From Bacteroidota bacterium (GTDB lineage: Bacteria > Bacteroidota > Ignavibacteria > UBA10030 > UBA8401), in NCBI GenBank assembly GCA_021796275.1, contig JAJYOI010000030.1:1-35221 (forward strand): DNA of 35,221 nucleotides. Reading direction: 5' to 3'. A model generated the notes under the pieces. The model made no database searches. It saw nothing but the letters and a program-made list of their open reading frames with translations, and had not been told where the DNA came from. Shown one piece after another: positions 23,817 through 31,497 of this stretch. The position numbers were made by a program, and so were the translations under genes. Positions within the stretch are counted from its first letter, which is position 1. Each line of letters begins with the position of its first letter.

Positions 23817-24953
23817 ATGGCTGTAAGGCAAAAAATATTGTTGAGTTGGGTCGTGGTAGTAATTGCTATTGCGAGCGCAACGTTCATACTAAACACAAAA
23901 ATCTCATTTAGTCTTTTTGCTACAGATTTGATCGCTATTTTGATTTGTTTCTTATCGCTTGCGTTAATGAAATATGAGCCAAGCAAAAAAAACAAACCAC
24001 TCTTTCTAAACTTCGCTATTTTCTTTTCCCTTTCCACTCTTACTCTTATTTTTAACTTTGTAGTGCCTTATTTAGCGAATATCAATGCTTATCTCCCTTT
24101 GGTTGTAGCGCAATATTTAAAAGGAATTTATTATTTCGCACTTGCTTTTTCTGTAGTGTATCTCGTTGTTGATTCATTGTTTCGTGACATTCGTATACCC
24201 GCAAAATATATTGCCACTTCATTTATCACCGGTCTTTTTTTCGTTTTATACTTTTACAATTTTATTTCCAATCCGAAGTATGCATATGCTACAGACGATG
24301 TGAAAGATTTTATTGCCGTGAAGAACGTTTATGCCCAATTGTCGGCAAATTCAGAACGTGAAGCATCGCCTGAAGAAATCGCGAACGTGCTGACACTGAA
24401 AGCATGGAAAAATAACGAAGCGGTTGGAAATTTGTACCCCGACAAAAACCTTACTAGGATCAAGGAGTTATATCCATACCTTGAGGGCACAAATTACGGC
24501 GTTCTTATCTATAAGCCAATTAACATGTACATGGTAAAGATGAATGTCTTTGTGTGCTTCTTTATTATTCTTTTCTTTGGCTACCAGTATAAGAAGGACC
24601 CGCCCCAAGGTGCCTATATTGATAAGATGATGTTTTTGATTCTCCTTTTCAGCTCGCTGGAAATTCTTCATGCATGGTCGTACATTTATACAGTTGAGTG
24701 GAATAAGTTCACGCAAACGTTGAACATGGGACAATATCTTACTATATTAGTCCTATTATTGTTGGCGGGCGTGCTTAATGCCCGCTTGCGGTTTGTAACG
24801 TCTGCATCCGGAGAATTTTATGAAAGCCAATTGGTTTCTGGCTCTCAACATATTAGTCGTTGGCGTGATTGGGTTGATAATCTTATTGTATTTAGTTTTT
24901 TTAACACGAAAGCGATTGAAGGAATTTTATTTTCACAACGAAGAAAAAAATAA
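23817..24953 (+). CDS. Polytopic membrane protein with large extracytoplasmic loop, function unknown
   Basis: 378 residues, no family recognised. About eight hydrophobic segments: roughly 8-25, 33-51, 61-85, 103-122, 130-152, then a hydrophilic stretch of about 90 residues (155-245; SNPKYAYATDDVKDFIAVKN... EASPEEIANVLTLKAWKNN) likely outside the membrane, then 246-266, 274-292 and 305-325, and a cytoplasmic tail containing SQHISRWRDWVDNL. The layout resembles a membrane receptor or sensor. ATG 23817 directly follows a strong promoter. The 3' end overlaps the next gene by 134 bases in another frame. It is followed by a small membrane protein and an AAA+/Fis-type protein, so it may sense an envelope signal for them. 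Confidence 0.75.
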   Translation: MAVRQKILLSWVVVVIAIASATFILNTKISFSLFATDLIAILICFLSLALMKYEPSKKNKPLFLNFAIFFSLSTLTLIFNFVVPYLANINAYLPLVVAQYLKGIYYFALAFSVVYLVVDSLFRDIRIPAKYIATSFITGLFFVLYFYNFISNPKYAYATDDVKDFIAVKNVYAQLSANSEREASPEEIANVLTLKAWKNNEAVGNLYPDKNLTRIKELYPYLEGTNYGVLIYKPINMYMVKMNVFVCFFIILFFGYQYKKDPPQGAYIDKMMFLILLFSSLEILHAWSYIYTVEWNKFTQTLNMGQYLTILVLLLLAGVLNARLRFVTSASGEFYESQLVSGSQHISRWRDWVDNLIVFSFFNTKAIEGILFSQRRKK

Positions 24954-25020
24954 CAAGAGTATTCGTGCTTTAATTAAAAAAATATTTATGCCCTCGCATG
25001 AGGGGAGGAAAAACAAATGA
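24820..25020 (+). CDS. Small single-pass membrane protein overlapping two neighbours
   Basis: 66 residues: one transmembrane helix (about 5-28, WFLALNILVVGVIGLIILLY) followed by a basic cytoplasmic tail (RKRLKEFYFHNEEKNNKS... PSHEGRKNK). The helix is encoded in the +1 frame over the last 134 bases of the upstream membrane-protein gene. Its stop TGA shares ATGA (25017-25020) with the start of the AAA+ gene, as expected for a coupled, genuinely translated frame. No family recognised. If real, it may connect the membrane protein and the AAA+ protein physically. Alternatively, a frameshift in the upstream gene would merge the two; the plausible tail of the upstream protein argues against that. 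Confidence 0.6.
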   Translation: MKANWFLALNILVVGVIGLIILLYLVFLTRKRLKEFYFHNEEKNNKSIRALIKKIFMPSHEGRKNK

Positions 25021-26021
25021 AAAACAATAATGGTGTAAAAAATATGCAATATCCGATCGTTGGAAAAAGCAAAGCCGTAGAAGAACTTCGCAAGCAGATT
25101 GCAAAATATGCGCGAAGCCGCAAGGACCTCATCATCATTGGCGAATCAGGCGTAGGCAAAGGTGCAGTTGCGCGAAATGTTCATCACCTTAGTGCGACAA
25201 ATGGTAGCGAAATCCCCATGGCTTCAATTAACCTTTCCGTTGTTGATGACAAGGAAGTTGAAGCGATGCTTTTTGGTTTTGATCGCGGTGCTGAAAAATT
25301 ACCGTACACTTCTAAGCGAGGAATTTTTGAATTGGCAAACGGCGGCACGGTGCTTATCGAAGAGCTGGAAGAGGCGTCGTTCCGTAATCAAATGAAGGTA
25401 TTAAACTTCATCAGCACAAGAGCAACCCGCCGTATCGGTGCAACGAAAGATATTCCTGTTGATGTTCGCTTGATCATTACAATGAAAGAGAGTGTGAAAA
25501 ATTTGCAAGAACGCAGGAAACTGCTTCCGGAGTTAGCGGAAAAGCTTGCAAACGTTGATGCAATTTCTGTGACACCTCTCCGAACACGACCTGAAGATAT
25601 TCCGCTACTGGTAAAACATTTTGTGAATGAAATCAGCCAGGAACTCGGTTTGAATGACATCGTTCTTGATATTAATGCTATTGATGTTTTGGTCCGTCAG
25701 ACATGGCGGGAAAATATTCGGGAACTGAAAGCGGTTGTTGATAAATCTGTGCTTTTCTCACAAGATGGCCGTTTTGCTTTACCGCCGGAATTAGTTGATG
25801 AGAAGACAGAAGTTGTTAAGATGATCAACAATATTATGAGCGGTCAGGAATTCGTTCTTAATCACTCGCTCGACAAAATTGAAAAAGGCATCATCGAACG
25901 GGCGCTTGATCGGTTCGGATTGAACCAATCAAGGGCAGCACAGTTTCTTGGAATGACTGAGCAAACATTGCGCTACAAGTTGAAGCGACTTGGTATTGCA
26001 AGTGTGCACAGCCGTCCGTGA
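25017..26021 (+). CDS. Divergent sigma-54-activator-like AAA+ protein with Fis-type DNA-binding domain, lacking GAFTGA
   Basis: 334-residue protein built as AAA+ domain (about 12-240) plus C-terminal Fis helix-turn-helix (about 291-326; LNQSRAAQFLGMTEQTLRYK), without an N-terminal receiver or GAF domain. Walker A GESGVGKG (42-49) is intact. The segment equivalent to ELFGHEKGAFTGA reads MLFGFDRGAEKLPYTSKRG, so the sigma-54 contact loop is gone. Walker B is VLIEEL (D to E), and the region corresponding to FREDLYYRLNV reads LPELAEKLANV, losing both usual arginine-finger positions. WRENIREL and PLRTRPEDIPLL are family-typical. It probably binds DNA and perhaps ATP but should not drive sigma-54 open-complex formation in the classical way; repressor, or activator with another sigma, is possible. 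Third gene of the membrane-protein operon, ended by a terminator. Confidence 0.85.
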   Translation: MKNNNGVKNMQYPIVGKSKAVEELRKQIAKYARSRKDLIIIGESGVGKGAVARNVHHLSATNGSEIPMASINLSVVDDKEVEAMLFGFDRGAEKLPYTSKRGIFELANGGTVLIEELEEASFRNQMKVLNFISTRATRRIGATKDIPVDVRLIITMKESVKNLQERRKLLPELAEKLANVDAISVTPLRTRPEDIPLLVKHFVNEISQELGLNDIVLDINAIDVLVRQTWRENIRELKAVVDKSVLFSQDGRFALPPELVDEKTEVVKMINNIMSGQEFVLNHSLDKIEKGIIERALDRFGLNQSRAAQFLGMTEQTLRYKLKRLGIASVHSRP

Positions 26022-26043
26022 TGCAAGAGTGATGTTGTTCGGT

Positions 26044-26078
26044 AAAAGCCCGCTTCTTATTTAAGAGCGGGCTTTTTT
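26044..26078 (+). terminator. Intrinsic terminator after the AAA+ gene
   Basis: AAAAGCCCGCTTCTTA pairs with TAAGAGCGGGCTTTT (one bulge) and is followed by a T-run (26073-26078). The stem also has an A-run on its left side, so it can serve the converging DUF1207-like gene on the minus strand as well. Confidence 0.93.
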
Positions 26079-26091
26079 ATTTGGCAATAAG

Positions 26092-26961
26092 CTAAAAGTT
26101 GATGAGAAAGCCAAGCGCGGTGTAATGCTCTTGGACATCGAAGTATTCACCGTGGATGCTGTATCCGGAAAAATAGGACACAAAAAGATTTAATCCTCGT
26201 CCGTTGTATTCTCCAATTTTTATTCCCGCTTGAGCATTGTGTCGTACCGAAGCCTTGTTTATTTTCATCAATGTTGCTTGGTAGGCGATGTACGGTGTTA
26301 TCTTCCCGTGAAAAATAAGGGACAATTCTCCTCCGGCATATCCTGATAATTTTGGAATCCATCGCGGATCAACATGAAACATGTATGTCGCGCCGACGTA
26401 CCCTCGGAGCGGTAATGACAGAGCACGAGGCTCGTAACTGCACACTGCGTCAACAAATTCCCGGCTGTAGACGATCGGATTTCGATTATCGCGCCATGAA
26501 GCACGTGTGCCGTCATAATGGCCATCGACAAAATGAGCACTGATGTGGCTGATGCGCAAGCGCGCAGAAAGCATCCCGTTGCTAAGTTTTTCCTTGCCGC
26601 ATACATTGATCCCGAAAAAATAATCGGCCGCATTGACCGGGAAATGAAAATGCTGCTCGCCACGCAATTGTGTGAAGGTAAAAAAATCTGCGCCGAGTGA
26701 CATCACGGTGCCTTTTTCTGTGAAGCGATATTGAAGCAGATCGATTGAGTTACCGATATCCAATCGCAATAAATTGTTGTTGATTTCAGTCTGCAATCCT
26801 ACCCGTGGTTCGAATGTATTTGCAACAAGCGGCTTGAACAATAGCCCGGAAGTGACAAACGATAATTCCAGTTGTGATTCAGCGGACTCTGCTGCATACA
26901 CATCAAATCGAATGAGCATGAGTATGATCGACGAAGTGAGAATAAAGAAAATCTTTTTCAT
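26092..26961 (-). CDS. DUF1207-like outer-membrane beta-barrel protein
   Basis: 289 residues. Signal peptide MKKIFFILTSSIILMLI..VYA, followed by a short segment SGLLFKPLVANTFEPRVGLQ and a series of amphipathic strands ending in HYTALGFLINF, a typical barrel terminus. The internal ARLRISHISAHFVDGHYD, YSREFVDAVCSYEP and GYVGATYMFHVDP match my memory of DUF1207 proteins, whose function is unknown. It is the last gene of the radical-SAM operon: only 9 bases separate its ATG from the stop of the PHP-domain gene. Location in the outer membrane and operon membership suggest a receptor, transporter or lipid-handling role for the product of this pathway. Confidence 0.75.
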   Translation of the reverse strand: MKKIFFILTSSIILMLIRFDVYAAESAESQLELSFVTSGLLFKPLVANTFEPRVGLQTEINNNLLRLDIGNSIDLLQYRFTEKGTVMSLGADFFTFTQLRGEQHFHFPVNAADYFFGINVCGKEKLSNGMLSARLRISHISAHFVDGHYDGTRASWRDNRNPIVYSREFVDAVCSYEPRALSLPLRGYVGATYMFHVDPRWIPKLSGYAGGELSLIFHGKITPYIAYQATLMKINKASVRHNAQAGIKIGEYNGRGLNLFVSYFSGYSIHGEYFDVQEHYTALGFLINF

Positions 26962-26970
26962 AATGCCTCG

Positions 26971-28581
26971 CTACTGCTCAAGCCACACAGGATTTGTGTG
27001 ACAAAACCCGTTTTCGTTTATACCCGCGCCGTTGTGCGTGTATGCTTCTATGCGGAAGTAATGCGGTATGTTGCTTGGTGAAAAATCAAAGGCACGGTTG
27101 AGCTCAAAACTGTACTCATCGTTCAACGGGATTTCCCATAGTGCAATTTCAGCCGCATCTCCTGTTTTTCCGACATAAACGACACTGCGATTATAAGCAC
27201 CGAATTCATTGGTTGAAATTCCCTTAATTCTAATTATCAGCGATTGTGCTGTCGATAAACTTTTTGCAATGTCGTTTTTTTTCTCTATGCTAAAGGTGAC
27301 AATTGGGCCGTTAGTGATCACAGTTCTGCCCGATCGTAATGCTTCTACTATTGTCGTTTCCGAAATAGTTTCGCATTGAACAGCCGTTCTCATCCTGCCA
27401 AAAAGTTGTTTATCCGCTTCAATAATTTTTAAGAAAGGAATCTTGATTTGTTTGAAGCGATTAAAATTTCCATGGGCGTCGTTTCCGGCGGCGATATAAA
27501 TTCGTTTTCCTTCGAGCAAAAGTTTTTTCCATGCCGACAGTCCTTGCTCAAGTGCAATGCCTGTTTCGCCGTTGAGAATCTGAAGCCCGGCTAATTTTGT
27601 GCTGCGCATATCGTCGAGCGTCCATTCACCCCTGCCGATGAAGAGGCGCTGTAGTAAAGGCGCCGGTTCGGCAGGATGAGCGGCATACGCAACCGTCGCT
27701 GGCTCTTTTTTATCGAGCACATCACTGATAGTATGTTCGGCATTTGTGTGAAACCATCGTTCTGCGCTGTCGCCGGAGCCGTGGAAAAAAGTTCTCGTTC
27801 CCCATAGCAACAAGTGAACATTGTGTAGAGCGTGATTCCAAACTGAAACTTCCTCGCCGCGAACGACGGCAAAATTGTCTTGCGAATTGTTGAACTCGTC
27901 TATTTCATTCTGCTGTAATTTCCATTTTGGTAACTGAGGATCGTTAACAAGATAATTGTCAATGCGGTCGTCTAAATCATATGAATGATCTGTGACGCAA
28001 AAAAAAGAAAGCCCCATTGCCTTGCAAAGCTCGACAGAAGCTCCGATCGGAGAACCGAATTCTACTTGATCATTTGTATATGAAGAATGCGTGTGCGTAT
28101 CACCGAGAATCCAGCCGGGAAATGAGGGAAGCGGGTCAGGAGAGCGAAAGACACAGTAACTGCGTTTTGACGCCGTTCTGTAGTTATCGTTTTTACATCG
28201 CCGAAGTTTATTGTTGATTTTGTACTCAAAGTAAATGTCGACGAAAAAAGCGCCAAATGATTTTTGAAACGTTTCGTCCCACGGCACGTGAACGACTTTC
28301 CACCAGAGCGGTTCGTTAACTGAGGCGCTATCAGTAAGGATAAGTTGTGAAAATTGCCTGCCGGTGGTTTCATGACGAAGCGAAATTGAAACAGACATTA
28401 TCTCGACTGGATAGTGATCAGCGTCTTTGACAAGCAGTAGAATCGGCAGTTCCGCTGTCGGCTCAAGACGGTGTGGGAGGTCGGCAAGAATTTCCGGTTC
28501 ACGCTTCTTCAGGAAACTGAAAAAGTATTTGAACCGGTAATGCGTTTCTGCATACAAAAATATCGGAAAGAAAATCGGCAT
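26971..28581 (-). CDS. PHP-domain metal-dependent hydrolase (CehA/McbA-like)
   Basis: 536 residues. N-terminal beta-rich region of about 150 residues, then a polymerase-and-histidinol-phosphatase domain with all metal-ligand motifs: GDTHTHSSYTND (H163, H165), CVTDHSYD (D198, H199), VRGEEVS (E243/E244), YAAHPAEPAP, and AAGNDAHG. A C-terminal beta-rich segment follows (from about 440; RTVITNGPIVTFSIE). Members hydrolyse phosphoesters or related bonds using two or three metals; CehA-type proteins often carry similar flanking beta domains. The hydrophobic N-terminus (MPIFFPIFLY) is too short to be a convincing signal peptide. The start shares TAATG with the upstream glycosyltransferase stop (28581). 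Substrate unknown; context suggests a glycan or lipid phosphate. Confidence 0.85.
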   Translation of the reverse strand: MPIFFPIFLYAETHYRFKYFFSFLKKREPEILADLPHRLEPTAELPILLLVKDADHYPVEIMSVSISLRHETTGRQFSQLILTDSASVNEPLWWKVVHVPWDETFQKSFGAFFVDIYFEYKINNKLRRCKNDNYRTASKRSYCVFRSPDPLPSFPGWILGDTHTHSSYTNDQVEFGSPIGASVELCKAMGLSFFCVTDHSYDLDDRIDNYLVNDPQLPKWKLQQNEIDEFNNSQDNFAVVRGEEVSVWNHALHNVHLLLWGTRTFFHGSGDSAERWFHTNAEHTISDVLDKKEPATVAYAAHPAEPAPLLQRLFIGRGEWTLDDMRSTKLAGLQILNGETGIALEQGLSAWKKLLLEGKRIYIAAGNDAHGNFNRFKQIKIPFLKIIEADKQLFGRMRTAVQCETISETTIVEALRSGRTVITNGPIVTFSIEKKNDIAKSLSTAQSLIIRIKGISTNEFGAYNRSVVYVGKTGDAAEIALWEIPLNDEYSFELNRAFDFSPSNIPHYFRIEAYTHNGAGINENGFCHTNPVWLEQ

Positions 28582-29699
28582 TAGGCAGCCTGCAATTGTG
28601 AAAGAAAATCAGCAATCACTCTTGCCAATTGCGATTCTGTTGAATTGTTCGAAACAAAACCTGAAAATGCCTTAGCTGCCTCAAGAGCATAGTGCAAATC
28701 AAATTCTGCCTGGCTCATTGAAAAGCAAACCTTCTTCTCATGAAAATGTTTTGCTAAATACTCTTGCTCTGTTTGCCCCGGCGTCGGAACAAAAATTGCC
28801 TTCTTGCTGAGTGCGGCTAAATCCATAATCGTGCTGTATCCGGGTCTCGAGAGTATGATTTTTGATGAAAGGATTTCAGAATTAAGCTCAGCGGCAGTGA
28901 GCATGGAAACCATTGTCAGCGTAGGTGAGATGAGTGTGTGTTGATTCGCTTCAGGAATTCCTTGAACAATTAGAGTTACGAGATTCGTACGCGAAAGCTG
29001 TTCGACAAGTTTTTTTTCGAGCACAGTTCGTTGAGGTTCAGGGCCGGACAAAATTACCAAGACATCATGTTGATTCTTCTTTCCAGCGCTCGCACTGAAG
29101 CGGCTGAGCGGGCCAATGAACTTGGAATTCTGTGGCAAAACAAAAGAGTGCGAGAGATTGCCGGAGAGATTTCTTTCGCCGCCATAATCCGGTATCCAGC
29201 ATTCTGTGTAACGCATGATGATATGCCGATGAATGTAATATACAAGCCGCTCAAACATTCGCAGCCACTTAGGCATAAGAATTCGAATCTGGTGCACAAG
29301 ATAGATTGTCGGAACATGCGAAGAAAATAATCCGAATCTGCTGTCGGAAATAATTGCATCGATGGTTGCTTCCCGTATCAGCCGTTCGACTGCGGAATGT
29401 TCTGTAATTGTCGCTTTGAGAAGTGCAGGCAATTGGCGAAGCAAGTGAAATGTGCCGGCACCTTTTTCGTGATATGTTGGGGCAAAGCCCGGAAGGCGGT
29501 GAAATTCGAGAGAGTGAAACTCCTTTTTCAGCAAATCGTACGGACGACCGTCTGCTGCGACTACAACCGTACATCCCTGCGTGATCAGTTCTTGTATGAT
29601 TGGCATGCATCGCGTCGCATGGCCAAGGCCCCAATTGAGGGGCGCCACGAGTATTCGTTTTTTAAATAAAATGGACTTCACTTTCGGAGCGGAGTCCAT
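28581..29699 (-). CDS. MurG/MGDG-synthase-like GT-B glycosyltransferase
   Basis: 372 residues. N-terminal ILVAPLNWGLGHATRCMPII has the Gly-rich loop of the MurG/monogalactosyldiacylglycerol-synthase class, and the C-terminal donor site SRPGYSTIMDLAALSKKAIF with PTPGQTEQEYLAKHF matches the R-x-G and Q-rich donor loop of that class. Such enzymes add a sugar to a membrane lipid or polyprenyl acceptor. ATG 29699 (26 bases after the upstream stop) gives a normal N-terminus; ATG 29753 would overlap the GT2 gene and prefix an unstructured basic stretch. The ATG lies within a 7-base stem ATGGACT/AGTCCAT (29671-29677 with 29693-29699), which could dampen initiation. Part of the radical-SAM operon. Confidence 0.82.
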   Translation of the reverse strand: MDSAPKVKSILFKKRILVAPLNWGLGHATRCMPIIQELITQGCTVVVAADGRPYDLLKKEFHSLEFHRLPGFAPTYHEKGAGTFHLLRQLPALLKATITEHSAVERLIREATIDAIISDSRFGLFSSHVPTIYLVHQIRILMPKWLRMFERLVYYIHRHIIMRYTECWIPDYGGERNLSGNLSHSFVLPQNSKFIGPLSRFSASAGKKNQHDVLVILSGPEPQRTVLEKKLVEQLSRTNLVTLIVQGIPEANQHTLISPTLTMVSMLTAAELNSEILSSKIILSRPGYSTIMDLAALSKKAIFVPTPGQTEQEYLAKHFHEKKVCFSMSQAEFDLHYALEAAKAFSGFVSNNSTESQLARVIADFLSQLQAA

Positions 29700-29724
29700 C
29701 TTCTTTTTTCGCTCGCTTGGGTTT

Positions 29725-30828
29725 TTAATACCGTCGTCCTTTCCAGATAACATCGCCGCCCCAAAAAACCGCGAAAGGTAAAGCTACAACGGTGAGGAAA
29801 AAATATAATTCAAACACAAAAAAATATTTCAGTTGATTGGTTTGCTGAACTCTCCGTAGCGGAATAAGAATAAGTGAAAGGTCAAGCACCAATTTCAACA
29901 GTAATCCGGCAAGAAGGAAAGTCGCATTGATCCCGATGAATAAACCTCCAAGCAGAAGAACATGCATGAAAAAACTCACAGCCATAATCAACATGCCGCT
30001 GAGGCGCATATCTTTTCCGCCGACTCCCCAGCGGCGCTTTTGTCTATAAAGGTCCTTTGCTGTGTTGCATGGCGTACTCAACACTAGCGTTTCCTTATCG
30101 AGCGGATATTTGTAATTCCATTTGCCGCTGCTGGTGATAGCTTTGAATAAAGCGTAATCTTCCGTTACACTGAATTTGATTCCGCGATATCCGCCGACTT
30201 CGTCATACGCTTTTCTTCTGAAGGAAAAATTATTGCCGATGCAGCTTAATGGATGTCGCAGCGCCATTGCAGATGCTGCAATCGCGAGAATGTATGACCA
30301 ATCTACCGATTGCATTCCTCCGAACCACGAAGTGTAATGAAGCAGCGTCAATCCGGCGACAACTCCGGTTTCTTCATCAAAATATGACGTCGTTGCTGTA
30401 ACCCACGAAGGCGGTACGGCGCAGTCTGCATCCGTCATCATAATAATTTCACCGCTGGAATTGTCAATGCCTTGTGCAATCGCATTTGATTTTCCGCGTA
30501 AGTGGCTTTCAGATGGCTTTGCAGTCATTGTGCGGATGAAAGGGAATTGTTGCGCGTATCGCTGCATGATACGTGGTGTAGCATCGGTAGAACAGTCATC
30601 CACGATAATAACTTCCAGTTTCTCTTTCGGGTATTCAAGCGCGGCAAGCGATGCAAGTGTGCGTTCAATATTTTTTTCTTCATTTCTTGATGCGACAACG
30701 ATTGAAACCTGCGGCTTATAGTGAGAGACTTCTTCATATTGCGCACGTGCAGCGCCGTAAATTAAACGAATTCCTTGAAAGGCGTACAGTGCGCACGCAG
30801 CAAGAAATATGGAATCAAGTACTGTCAT
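29725..30828 (-). CDS. Membrane GT2-family glycosyltransferase
   Basis: 367 residues. N-terminal membrane helix (about 4-24), GT-A catalytic domain and three or four C-terminal membrane helices (about 275-360). Catalytic motifs of processive-type GT2 enzymes are complete: VSIVVASRNEEKNIERT, D77-D78 (VIIVDDCSTD), DAD (133-135), TED (E223-D224) and QKRRW (263-267). This architecture resembles N-acyl-glucosamine, hyaluronan or poly-beta-glycan synthases and lipid glycosylation enzymes. ATG 30828 overlaps the deacetylase stop by four bases (ATGA). Together with the NodB-type deacetylase the pair recalls NodC/NodB or PgaC/PgaB: the GT could add an N-acetylhexosamine that the neighbour then deacetylates (inference). 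Confidence 0.9.
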   Translation of the reverse strand: MTVLDSIFLAACALYAFQGIRLIYGAARAQYEEVSHYKPQVSIVVASRNEEKNIERTLASLAALEYPKEKLEVIIVDDCSTDATPRIMQRYAQQFPFIRTMTAKPSESHLRGKSNAIAQGIDNSSGEIIMMTDADCAVPPSWVTATTSYFDEETGVVAGLTLLHYTSWFGGMQSVDWSYILAIAASAMALRHPLSCIGNNFSFRRKAYDEVGGYRGIKFSVTEDYALFKAITSSGKWNYKYPLDKETLVLSTPCNTAKDLYRQKRRWGVGGKDMRLSGMLIMAVSFFMHVLLLGGLFIGINATFLLAGLLLKLVLDLSLILIPLRRVQQTNQLKYFFVFELYFFLTVVALPFAVFWGGDVIWKGRRY

Positions 30829-31445
30829 GACAGCACACCAAAGCTGAAACCGCGGTCACGAATGCGTTCAATGCATTCGGTGAGAAGGGGAGAGATTTTG
30901 TCTTTTGTCAGTTCATTGTCGTGGAACACAAGAATTGATCCGGGCGATAGATTTTTCATTGTGTTTTCAATAATCTTTTGATTCGCCCATGGGCGGAAAT
31001 CACCCGTGAGCACCGTCCACATCACAAGCTGATAATTCAGTTCACGAGCAGCACGGATTGTATTCCAGGAGAAAAATCCAAATGGCGGCCGGAACAAACG
31101 TGATTGCATCGGGACAACGCCGCCGATTTCTTTTTCCGTGCGCTCAATCTCTTTTTTTGAATTCTCAAATGAAAGCGCAGAGATTCGGGTGTGATTGAAG
31201 CCGTGAATTCCAATCGCGTGGTGTTGTCCGCTGATTTCTTTTACGAGCGAGCGATTTCGTGCCACATTCATTCCGCTGAGAAAAAAAGTTGCCGGAACCT
31301 GATATCGTGAGAGAACGTCTAAAACCGCCGGAGTCGCTTGGGAGTGAGGTCCGTCGTCAAATGTCAAAAAAATATGTTGCGAAGGGATTTTCCACACGAG
31401 TGAGGGAAAAAGCAGCTGATGAAGGCGTCCGGTGTGAGAAATCAT
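30825..31445 (-). CDS. NodB-type polysaccharide deacetylase (CE4)
   Basis: 206 residues, essentially one NodB domain. All five CE4 motifs can be seen: TFDDGPH (28-34, D30 base and D31 metal), HGFNH (H81 and H85 metal ligands), RPPFG (from R119), MWTVLTGDF, and VFHDN with the C-terminal His. No signal peptide, so a cytoplasmic or membrane-face action on a lipid-linked sugar fits better than peptidoglycan deacetylation. It overlaps the GT2 gene by 4 bases and starts 39 bases after the radical SAM gene; a 7-base hairpin (31478-31497) lies in between. Confidence 0.92.
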   Translation of the reverse strand: MISHTGRLHQLLFPSLVWKIPSQHIFLTFDDGPHSQATPAVLDVLSRYQVPATFFLSGMNVARNRSLVKEISGQHHAIGIHGFNHTRISALSFENSKKEIERTEKEIGGVVPMQSRLFRPPFGFFSWNTIRAARELNYQLVMWTVLTGDFRPWANQKIIENTMKNLSPGSILVFHDNELTKDKISPLLTECIERIRDRGFSFGVLS

Positions 31446-31477
31446 AGTGACGCAAAAATTCTTTTACATTTCAATGC

Positions 31478-31497
31478 CGGTACGTTATAGCGTACCG
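31478..31497. repeat. Small hairpin around the radical SAM stop codon
   Basis: CGGTACG (31478-31484) pairs with CGTACCG (31491-31497); the radical SAM stop TAA (31487-31485 on the minus strand) lies in the 6-base loop. No T-run follows, so it is not a convincing terminator inside the operon; it may affect read-through or be another short palindromic repeat. Confidence 0.5.
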
